A stretch of DNA of 11,006 nt, taken from positions 1 through 11,006 of the forward strand of contig JASIBJ010000576.1 in NCBI GenBank assembly GCA_030045215.1, written 5' to 3'. The position numbers and the translations under genes are program-made. Source of the stretch: Streptosporangiaceae bacterium (GTDB lineage: Bacteria; Actinomycetota; Actinomycetes; Streptosporangiales; Streptosporangiaceae). A model generated the notes under the pieces. It was not told where the DNA came from and searched no databases. It saw only the letters and a list, made by a program, of their open reading frames with translations. Shown one piece after another: positions 5,181 to 11,006 of the stretch (its first letter is position 1; each line of letters opens with the position of its first letter).

Positions 5181-5487
5181 GGGGGGTCCTTCCTGTCGGT
5201 ACTGGCCGCGCGGCCCGGGAGACTGCTCCGGCGTCCGTCACGGTGAGCAACGGGAGGTTCGACGCCGAATGAGCGAAGCTGGTTTCGGACTGAGACCTAG
5301 TTCACTACTCGCGGGTAATATTACTGACTGGTTATCCCGATATAGGCGTGTAAACCATCGGCGAGCGGGGGCCGGCGGCCGGGACAGCGGCCAACTTCGC
5401 CGTCACACGACGGCCAAGAGAATGCGTTATCAATGCAAATATATTGAAAGTTTATGTGTAATCCGGCAATTACCGCGGTTCGGGCGT
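5181..5487. promoter_or_regulatory. AT-richer non-coding region upstream of the secreted protein gene
   Basis: No convincing gene lies in this stretch. It holds the AGGAAGGA ribosome binding site of the secreted protein gene next to 5180, and two patches clearly richer in A and T than the rest of the window: about 5303-5355 (with TAATATTA and CGATATAGG) and about 5420-5476 (with CAAATATATTG). The second sits 240-300 bases from the start codon. These are the natural places for a promoter on the minus strand, but I could not find a well-spaced -35/-10 pair and do not assign boxes. Confidence 0.4.
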
Positions 5488-5535
5488 GGGTGCTGCCAGG
5501 AGCGCAACGCCGTGGCTGGCCGGCGAGCAGCACCC
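5488..5535 (-). terminator. Nested hairpin at the end of the cvn operon
   Basis: GGGTGCTGC (5488-5496) and GCAGCACCC (5527-5535) form a perfect 9-bp outer stem. Inside it CGCCG (5508-5512) pairs with CGGCG (5521-5525) around an 8-base loop. The hairpin lies 40 bases after the cvnD stop on the minus strand, with no T-run. Termination of the cvn transcript is the likely role. Confidence 0.55.
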
Positions 5536-5574
5536 TGGCGAGAACGCCCCAAGCCAGCGTGATCATGAGGCGGC

Positions 5575-6177
5575 TTAGCGATGCGTTGCCGCCATTCTGT
5601 GTTTCGTCAGCGAGTGTGTCACCGACGCGATGAGGATCTCCTTGACCGACTCCCGCCTCCGTGCGTCGCACACCAGGACCGGCACGTCGGGATCCAGGTC
5701 CAGCGCGTCGCGGATCGTCTCGGTGTCGTACTCCGGCGCCCCGTCGAACCGGTTGGCCGCGACCACGAACGGGGTCCGCCGCCGCTCGAAGTAGTCGACG
5801 GAGGAGAAGCAGTCGGCCAGTCGCCTGGTGTCGGCCAGCACCACGGCGCCGAGCGCACCGTAGGCAAGCTCGTCCCACATGAACCAGAACCGCTCCTGGC
5901 CTGGCGTGCCGAATAGGTAGAGCACGACGCCGCTGGGGAAAGTGATGCGGCCATAGTCCATGGCCACCGTCGTGGTGGTCTTGTGCTCCACCGCGGCCGT
6001 ATCGTCGACTCCGACTCCGACCTCGCTGAGGACCTCCTCCGTGCGCAGAGGCCGGACCTCGCTGATCGCAGCCACCAGCGTCGTCTTCCCGACGCCGAAT
6101 CCGCCCGCGATCAGGACCTTCGTGACGACCGGCGCAGCTATGGCTCCCGCCACTGCCTCATAGCGCGCGGAGTCCAT
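5575..6177 (-). CDS. cvnD: CvnD-type small GTPase (ATP/GTP-binding protein of the conservon)
   Basis: A 200-residue Ras/MglA-like GTPase, the switch of the conservon. Motifs in order: P-loop GGFGVGKTT (25-33, Lys31), the switch region with a T-rich run (HKTTTTVAMDYG, 65-76), FGTPGQERF (89-97) where Gly stands for the usual Asp of DxxG, NRFD (142-145) in the place of NKxD for guanine choice, and CDAR (170-173) for SAK. The FGTPGQERFWFMWDEL sequence is typical of this subfamily. The start is ATG 6177, with AGGAG 8 bases upstream; a TTG at 6180 is a less likely alternative. The gene overlaps the end of cvnC by 20 bases, so translation is probably coupled. It is expected to act at the inner membrane face with CvnB and CvnC. 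No cytochrome P450 gene follows, unlike in some Streptomyces conservons. Confidence 0.93.
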   Translation of the reverse strand: MDSARYEAVAGAIAAPVVTKVLIAGGFGVGKTTLVAAISEVRPLRTEEVLSEVGVGVDDTAAVEHKTTTTVAMDYGRITFPSGVVLYLFGTPGQERFWFMWDELAYGALGAVVLADTRRLADCFSSVDYFERRRTPFVVAANRFDGAPEYDTETIRDALDLDPDVPVLVCDARRRESVKEILIASVTHSLTKHRMAATHR

Positions 6178-6529
6178 CAAGCACGCTCCTCATCACACTT
6201 TCTTCCAGAGTGCACACCGCGGGCGGGCGGGCAACGGTCACCGCGCCGCGTTCCAGGAGGTCGCCGAGCAGGACCCGCACGACGCCCAGCGGCAGGTCCG
6301 TTTCTGACGCGAGTTCCGCAACCGCGGTGGGCGCGCGGCACAGGTGCAGCAGGCGCCGATGCTCGGGCCCCAGCCCTCGGGCGTCGACCACGAGAGGCCC
6401 GGCTGCCGCAACATGGTCGATCAAGCCCAGCGCGGCGCCGTGCGGCCTCGTCCGGCCACGGGTAAGTGCGTACGGTCGGACGACCGGACCGGCCTCCCGA
6501 TCGAGCCACCTATCTCCGCCGTCAGTCAT
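6158..6529 (-). CDS. cvnC: CvnC-type DUF742 protein
   Basis: A 123-residue protein of the DUF742 family, always found next to Roadblock and GTPase genes in actinomycete conservons. The start is ATG 6529, overlapping the cvnB stop by 4 bases (ATGA). The family signature VRPYALTRGRTRP is at residues 17-29. After it comes a winged-helix-like part (about 54-103: a helix, LCRAPTAVAELASETDLPLG, then VVRVLLGDLLERGAVTV). The winged-helix shape suggests DNA or partner binding; in studied conservons this protein is a member of the membrane-associated complex. The length is normal, and the 3' end overlaps cvnD. Confidence 0.92.
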   Translation of the reverse strand: MTDGGDRWLDREAGPVVRPYALTRGRTRPHGAALGLIDHVAAAGPLVVDARGLGPEHRRLLHLCRAPTAVAELASETDLPLGVVRVLLGDLLERGAVTVARPPAVCTLEESVMRSVLDGLRAL

Positions 6530-6972
6530 TCCATCAGCCGATCCACTGCCGCCACGGCGACTTCCGCTGACCTCGGGTTCGTCGACAGGTACTGACCAAG
6601 GCGCTTGACGAGCATGGCCATCTCGTAAACGACAAGGCCGTGGTCTGCATCTGCCGGGCAAAGCGCCGCAAGGCAACTTCCCTGTCCGGCGGCCATGACG
6701 AACATCAGAGCCGTATCCATCTGGACAATTGTCTGCCGGGCCTCGCCACCGTGGAAGCGGAGGGCGGCACCGCGCGCGAGGCTCTGCATTCCGGCCGCCA
6801 CCGCGGCCATGTGCTCGGCGTCCTCGCGACTCAGGCCGTCTGACGCTCCGAGCGTTAGGCCGTCGCGGGACAGGAGGACCGCCTGACTGATGCCGCTGAC
6901 CCTGCGCACCAGATCATCGAGAACCCAGTCCATCGTCGCTGAAAAGGCCCCCTGCTCCATCACTCCCCCCAT
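6526..6972 (-). CDS. cvnB: CvnB-type Roadblock/LC7 protein
   Basis: A 148-residue Roadblock/LC7 protein, the probable regulator (GAP-like or scaffold) of the CvnD GTPase. The domain covers residues 15-110: MDWVLDDLVRRVSGISQAVL, LLSRDGLTLG, REDAEHMAAVAAGMQSLA, ARQTIVQMDTALMFVMAAG, GSCLAALC; then YEMAMLVKRLGQYL. The start is uncertain. ATG 6972 has GGAGGA three bases upstream and is used here; ATG 6960 has GGGGGGAG but only two bases of spacing. Either start lies inside the 3' end of cvnA, giving an overlap of 59 or 47 bases in another frame. The C-terminal RSAEVAVAAVDRLME tail runs past the usual domain end. Confidence 0.92.
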   Translation of the reverse strand: MGGVMEQGAFSATMDWVLDDLVRRVSGISQAVLLSRDGLTLGASDGLSREDAEHMAAVAAGMQSLARGAALRFHGGEARQTIVQMDTALMFVMAAGQGSCLAALCPADADHGLVVYEMAMLVKRLGQYLSTNPRSAEVAVAAVDRLME

Positions 6973-9949
6973 CGTCCTCCGGCCAGGCGGCCAGATCCGG
7001 GTTTCCGGCTGGCGATGGCCACGACTCCCCGGCCGACGGCGGCGTCCAAGACTCACCGGGCGTCGGCGGCCGCGACTTGTCGGCAGGTGTCGAACCGGCT
7101 CCTTCCCCCGGTTCGCCAGAGGACTTAGCGAGTTCGAGTCCGAACTGCAGCGACTGCACGAGGGCTCGGGTCTCCGCCGGGTTGGGTCCGTAGCCGGCCG
7201 GCTCGTTGTTGCCTTCTGGCTCGCTCGCGCTCACCTGAGTGCTCTCGGGTACCAACGGATCATCGGTCTTGAGCTGTGGCGCGAGGTTAGCCTGGCGGAC
7301 CCGGCGTGGCAACCACGGCTTATCGGAGTCCACCGGCCTTGGCGCAACCAGGCGCGGGGACTCCGGCCAGGCAGAGTCGTCGTCGGTCACCGCAGATGCA
7401 TGTCTGCCGTTCCCCGGTCCGGGCGCTGAGGTGTCGGCACCGTTAGGCGATCCGGCCGACGGACTGATGCGGAACATATCGAAAGCCTGATCGCTGGGAC
7501 CTCCCGGCTGCCGCGCCGCGGCCCCGCCCGCAGGCTCGCCGACGTCATCGAGCGGGCCGGACCGGTTGCCGACCAGATCGAGACCGCCGCCGGGCAGGTT
7601 CAGGCCACCACCCGCAGGCCCAAGCCTGGGACCAGCGGGCTGAAGGTCGGAGCCGGGGGGCTGCAGGCCGGGACTGGAGGGCTCCTGCCCTGTCCCCGCC
7701 GGCCCCTGAGCACCAACGGCCAGGCCCAGGCCATCGTGCCCCGGGCCGGTGGTGGCTAGCTCTTGACCGGCGGTGCCGACAACCCCGGGGCCAGCGGCGG
7801 CCAGCCCGGGGCCGGCGTTGCTGACGAGCCCGGGGCCAGTGGAGGCGAGCCCAGGGCTGGTGTCAGCGACGTCCCCGCCACCGCCGGCCGCGAGCTCGCG
7901 CCCACCGCCGGGCTCGTGCGCAACGCCGCGGAAATCCGGTCCGCTGCCGCCCTGGTCGCGTCCGCTGCCGGCAAGTTCCCGGCCTGCGCTGATGAGCTCG
8001 CGGCCGTTCCCGATGACGCGAACTCCGGGGGTCAAGACACTGCTCACGTCGCTGAGCACGACGATCGCGTGCGGGAGGAGGACGACCGCGGAGGTACCGC
8101 CGAACGGCGACATGCGCAGCGTGATCCTGATGTGGTGCTTGGCGGCCAGCCGGCCCACCACGAACAGACCCAGCTGATTGCTGTCGGCAAGGTCGAACTC
8201 GGGCGGGTTGGCGAGCCGCTCATTGAAGACGGCAAGCTCATCCGCGCCGATGCCGATGCCGCGGTCCTCGATCTCCACGGCGAAGCCGTTCGCCACGCGC
8301 TCCGCCCTGATCGTGACCTCCGTGCTCGCCGGCGAGTACGTAGTCGCGTTCTCGATGAGCTCGGCGAACATGTGAATGACGTCGGCAACGGCGGAGCCGA
8401 TCACGGCGTCTTGCGACTCGCAGAGAACGACAACTCGCTTGTAGTCCTCCACCTCCGCGATAGCGCCGCGTAGCACGTCGATGATCGGCACGGGTTCGCG
8501 CCAGCCTCGACCTGGGGTCGCGCCGGACAAGATGATCAAACCTTCGGCGTGACGCCGCATGCGGGTGGTGAGGTGGTCGAGCTGGAACAGTTCTTCCAGC
8601 GTCTCGGGCTCGGTTGACCTGCGCTCCATTCCGTCCAGGAGCGTTAGCTGACGGTGCAGCAGCGACTGGCTGCGCCAGGCCAGGTTGCGGAACACCTGGG
8701 CGACTCCCGCCCGGAGCCTGGCCTGCCCCACCGCCGCTTCGACCGCGGTTCGCTGAACGGACGAGAGCGCCTCGGCCACTCTGGCCGTCTCGGCAATGCG
8801 CCCTTCGGCGAGCGGCGCCGCCTCAGCGGCCACGTCCACGTCCTCGCCGCGGCTCAGCCGGTTGACCACGCGCGGCAGCCTTTCATCCGCCAGTTCCAGT
8901 GCGGCATGCTGCAGTCCGGTGAGATCACGGCTGATCCGGCGGCCGAACCGGACCATCAGGAACACCGAGAGTACGATCGCGAGCAGTCCGATACCGCCGG
9001 CCAGGCCGACTTCCCACAGCAGCCGATTGCCGATCTGAGTGCCGTAGCTCGACAGCCCCAGGCGGTCTTGCCGTTCGGCCGTCTGGAACTTCTCGAAAAC
9101 CTGCTCGGAGGCCAGGGCGAACGCGCCCGCTCCCCGCACCGGGCCCTTGATCCCGATGCTGTTCGAGATGAGTGCCTCAAGCGCGGTGAAGTTCTGGTAG
9201 GTCGGTGAGGCCATAACCTGCTGGTATCCGGAGCCGAGAGCGGGATTCAGTTCTCCGACCGCTTGGTCCATCAGGTACTGCCGGGTGGCGGCGGTCTGCG
9301 CGAACAACAGCCTCTCGGCTTTGGTCATTTGGTCGTTATCGGCGATCGCGCCGACGATAAGCGTCGTCTCCCTGCTCCCCAGCTCGAGCGCTCGGCCGGC
9401 CTCGACGCTGGCCTCCGCCTGAATGTAGAGCGGGGTGTTGTCCACGACGACCAGGTCAGCGTAGAGATTAAATTCCGCATCAACTACCCGGTTATAGGCA
9501 TTGAAAGCCGTGATCGGCGAGATCATCCCGTGCTCGACCAGGACCCGGATGGCGGGCAGCCCGGCGATCTGCTTATCGAAGGCATCGAGTGCAGGGCGGG
9601 CCGACGGCACGATTGCCGGGCTGGAGGCCAGCCCGTGCTGGAAGGACTTGAGCGCCGTGGTGGTCTGCTGGATCTCGGTCATGTACCTGGCATCGGAGCC
9701 GTGGTGGCCGCTGCTCAGCCACTGGAACGCCATCAAGCGCTCGGAAGCCAGCTGCCCGAACAGGTCCTCCGCCGCCGCGCCGTAGCGGTCGTCCTGGCTG
9801 GTGAAGTTGTGTTCGCGAATCGCGTTGGACACCGTGATCGTCGCGGCGAAAATCCACAGTCCCAGCAGCGAGGCGAGCGGGACGACAAAGATGGCGGCAA
9901 GCAAAACCCGGATCGACCGCCGGCGGTCACCGCGTGGTTGCGCGGGCAT
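6914..9949 (-). CDS. cvnA: CvnA-type sensor histidine kinase with nitrate/nitrite-sensing (NIT) domain
   Basis: A 1011-residue membrane sensor, the first gene of the conservon. ATG 9949 has AAGGAGAG 2-3 bases upstream. Layout: residues 14-38 first membrane helix; about 50-305 an outside, mostly helical NIT-type sensor (LFGQLASERLMAFQWLSSG is the typical start); about 313-334 second helix; 335-405 HAMP-like linker; about 410-478 dimerisation helices with FQLDHLTTRMRRHAEGLIIL, where His459 is the candidate phosphate acceptor; 520-632 HATPase with ELIENATTYSP (Asn534), EDRGIGIG (Asp562), NQLGLFVVGRLAAKHH (Gly594) and FGGTSAVVLLP. From 635 to 1011 there is a long disordered tail: a Gly/Pro repeat (about 698-800), a conserved PWLPRRVRQANLAPQL element (878-893), and an ETRALVQSLQFGLELA helix (926-941). 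The tail elements recur in this kinase group. No response regulator gene is adjacent, which fits signalling through CvnB-D. Whether it phosphorylates is not shown. Confidence 0.93.
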   Translation of the reverse strand: MPAQPRGDRRRSIRVLLAAIFVVPLASLLGLWIFAATITVSNAIREHNFTSQDDRYGAAAEDLFGQLASERLMAFQWLSSGHHGSDARYMTEIQQTTTALKSFQHGLASSPAIVPSARPALDAFDKQIAGLPAIRVLVEHGMISPITAFNAYNRVVDAEFNLYADLVVVDNTPLYIQAEASVEAGRALELGSRETTLIVGAIADNDQMTKAERLLFAQTAATRQYLMDQAVGELNPALGSGYQQVMASPTYQNFTALEALISNSIGIKGPVRGAGAFALASEQVFEKFQTAERQDRLGLSSYGTQIGNRLLWEVGLAGGIGLLAIVLSVFLMVRFGRRISRDLTGLQHAALELADERLPRVVNRLSRGEDVDVAAEAAPLAEGRIAETARVAEALSSVQRTAVEAAVGQARLRAGVAQVFRNLAWRSQSLLHRQLTLLDGMERRSTEPETLEELFQLDHLTTRMRRHAEGLIILSGATPGRGWREPVPIIDVLRGAIAEVEDYKRVVVLCESQDAVIGSAVADVIHMFAELIENATTYSPASTEVTIRAERVANGFAVEIEDRGIGIGADELAVFNERLANPPEFDLADSNQLGLFVVGRLAAKHHIRITLRMSPFGGTSAVVLLPHAIVVLSDVSSVLTPGVRVIGNGRELISAGRELAGSGRDQGGSGPDFRGVAHEPGGGRELAAGGGGDVADTSPGLASTGPGLVSNAGPGLAAAGPGVVGTAGQELATTGPGHDGLGLAVGAQGPAGTGQEPSSPGLQPPGSDLQPAGPRLGPAGGGLNLPGGGLDLVGNRSGPLDDVGEPAGGAAARQPGGPSDQAFDMFRISPSAGSPNGADTSAPGPGNGRHASAVTDDDSAWPESPRLVAPRPVDSDKPWLPRRVRQANLAPQLKTDDPLVPESTQVSASEPEGNNEPAGYGPNPAETRALVQSLQFGLELAKSSGEPGEGAGSTPADKSRPPTPGESWTPPSAGESWPSPAGNPDLAAWPEDDGGSDGAGGLFSDDGLGSR
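7550..7858 (-). repeat. Gly/Pro-rich repeat region in the tail of CvnA
   Basis: Residues about 698-800 of CvnA consist of short units around (S/T/A)GPGL: SPGL, TGPGL, AGPGL, AGPGV, TGPGH, AQGPAG, SSPGL, then LQPPG, LQPAG, LGPAG, LNLPG. The DNA shows repeated CCCGGGGCC cores. The composition is elastin- or collagen-like and should be unfolded and flexible. It separates the kinase core from the conserved LPRRVRQ element, and probably varies in length between strains. Confidence 0.6.
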
Positions 9950-10520
9950 GACTCTCCTTCCGCCGAGGCTTGGCCCGCCGTAGTGGCGTTACGCGTGGCG
10001 CCGGCTGACGCGCCCGTAGCGCCCTGCCGCCCCGTGGCGGGTGAGCCAGCGACAAGCTCTCGATGCGAGCAGGGCTGGCAAGCCGATCACAGGTTTCCGG
10101 CGCGGCCCCCGACTGGGTTCCGGTGACTGCAAGCGACGGCGTGCCGGTTAAGAGTGCCGTAAGGGCTAACTCGGCCACGCGCCCGCCCCTCCCGCACCTC
10201 GATGCCGGCGCAACTGCGCTACGCAAATGCGAGGCATTGCGTCTGACGGCGCGGCTTCTGGCCGGATCGCGGTCTTGCCATTACTGCACATTGCGTTTCG
10301 TTGATTCAGTGCTCATGCAGGTTTCGATCGTTAACGAACGGCTTCAAGAGCCGCGAGCAGGTTAACACCGCCCGAAATGCCATATGGGTGCTTTATCGAA
10401 AAAGGCGCGGAAGGCTATCCGGGGTGCTCCAGAGCGCAGATGCGCTTCAACCGGACCCGGGCCTGACCCCACAACAACGCGGCCAGGAGCGCATCCTGAG
10501 GCTGCGGGGGCGCGTGGTGC
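9950..10520. other. 571-base non-coding region between the mreB-like gene and cvnA
   Basis: No frame here has coding-type third-base use or a ribosome binding site with a recognisable product. The part next to 9949 holds the AAGGAGAG site and should hold the cvnA promoter on the minus strand; I could not assign boxes. The middle, about 10275-10420, is poorer in G and C and contains TCGTTAACGA (10328-10337, a perfect palindrome) and a second GTTAAC at 10361-10366. AGCGCA-GA-TGCGCT at 10433-10446 is an inverted repeat about 75 bases after the mreB-like stop and could belong to its end or be an operator. Confidence 0.5.
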
Positions 10521-11006
10521 TCATGCGGCGCCGATTCCCGGCAATTCGTAACCATGCTCCAAGATGTGTGCCGCTCCCCGGATCACGCACCGCAGCGGGT
10601 CGTCGACGACCATCGTGGCGATGTCCGCCTCCGCCTCGATGCGATAAGCCAGGCCCGGCAGCATGGCGCCGCCGCCGGCGAGCCTGATCTTTCCGCGGAA
10701 CACGTCTTCGGCGAGGTTGGGCGGAATGTCAGCAAGCAACTCGGTGACGGAGCCGACAATCGCGCGCACCGTGGGCTCGACCGCCGCGGCAACCAGCTCG
10801 GCCGGCACGCGTGCGACGCGGGGCGTCCGGCGGGCTGAGTCGACTCCCACGGTCTCTACTTCTGAGATGGTGCCGTCCCCGAGACCGAGCGTCATTTTCA
10901 GGCCACGCGCGGCATCCCGGCCGAGCAGCAGCCCGAATCCGGACCGTACCGCGCGAGTTATTGCCTCATCCATCGCATTCCCGCCGGTTCGAAGGGAACG
11001 GGCCCG
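10521..11006 (-). CDS. mreB: MreB/Mbl actin-like cell-shape protein, C-terminal part (5' end cut off by window)
   Basis: The frame is open to the window edge, so these about 161 residues are the C-terminal half of a protein of the bacterial actin family, which forms filaments under the membrane and guides wall synthesis (in sporulating actinomycetes often spore-wall synthesis). Seen motifs: GGNAMDEAI near the edge, matching the MreB GGD-x-x-DEAI element; VRSGFGLLLGRDAARGLKM; IPPNLAEDVFRGKIRLAGGG, matching the PPELA-D-G-LTGGGALL nucleotide-binding segment; MLPGLAYRIEAEADI; VVDDPLRCVIRGAAHILE, the standard ending. An internal ATG at 10973 would give a 150-residue protein, but it lies inside the conserved GGNAMDEAI element and so is not the start. 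Whether it is the main MreB or a paralogue such as Mbl cannot be told. It lies 571 bases upstream of cvnA on the same strand. Confidence 0.87.
   Translation of the reverse strand, partial: RARSLRTGGNAMDEAITRAVRSGFGLLLGRDAARGLKMTLGLGDGTISEVETVGVDSARRTPRVARVPAELVAAAVEPTVRAIVGSVTELLADIPPNLAEDVFRGKIRLAGGGAMLPGLAYRIEAEADIATMVVDDPLRCVIRGAAHILEHGYELPGIGAA

Noticed and set aside
7763..8473. Plus-strand 236-codon frame antisense to cvnA
   Set aside because: Mirror of the Gly/Pro repeat and kinase core; CvnA motifs on the minus strand are unambiguous.
9263..10126. Plus-strand 287-codon frame antisense to the CvnA sensor domain
   Set aside because: Shadow frame with His/Arg/Gly-rich sequence, no ribosome binding site and no recognised domain.
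10063..10365. Plus-strand 100-codon frame in the gap before cvnA
   Set aside because: Third bases are not G/C-biased and no ribosome binding site or family pattern is seen.
10301..10687. Plus-strand 128-codon frame overlapping the mreB-like end
   Set aside because: Antisense to a clear MreB C-terminus, and Arg/Pro-rich.

Overview
The window is GC-rich DNA whose coding frames have an almost exclusively G or C third base. It carries a complete cvnABCD 'conservon' (sensor-kinase-like protein, Roadblock protein, DUF742 protein, small GTPase), a gene set typical of filamentous actinomycetes. GTG starts, 4-base gene overlaps and strong GGAGG-type ribosome binding sites fit the same group. Genus and family cannot be fixed from the sequence alone.

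Layout: (1) 1-1012, minus strand: the 5' part of a secreted NlpC/P60 cell-wall peptidase cut by the window start just after its catalytic His, and upstream of it a glyoxalase-fold (VOC) gene. (2) 1028-1138: a short stretch with coding-type composition that reads like the last part of a fold-type I (class V aminotransferase/desulfurase) PLP enzyme, probably a gene remnant. (3) 1312-4198, plus strand: a probable four-gene unit, made of a group II PLP-dependent decarboxylase, a four-helix membrane protein joined to it by a GTGA overlap, a 109-residue protein of unknown family, and a second VOC protein. (4) 4199-4469: two strong hairpins and a five-copy GGGATG repeat between converging genes. (5) 4470-5180, minus: a secreted protein with a GH25/DUF1906-like ending. 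(6) 5181-5574: an AT-richer non-coding region with a nested hairpin at the end of the conservon. (7) 5575-9949, minus: cvnA-cvnB-cvnC-cvnD with each junction overlapping. (8) 9950-10520: non-coding. (9) 10521-11006, minus: the C-terminal part of an MreB/Mbl actin-like protein, cut by the window end.

How the parts work together: the conservon is expected to form a membrane-associated signalling complex in which CvnA senses an outside cue and CvnB/C/D work like a bacterial counterpart of G-protein signalling. Around it lie genes for cell-wall and cell-shape work (NlpC/P60, GH25-like, MreB). The decarboxylase unit is separate and looks metabolic; its substrate cannot be read from the sequence. 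The least explained parts are the decarboxylase/membrane-protein/unknown-protein unit, the Pro/Gly-rich repeat tail of CvnA, and the enzyme remnant at 1028-1138. No mobile element, CRISPR array, tRNA or rRNA was seen.
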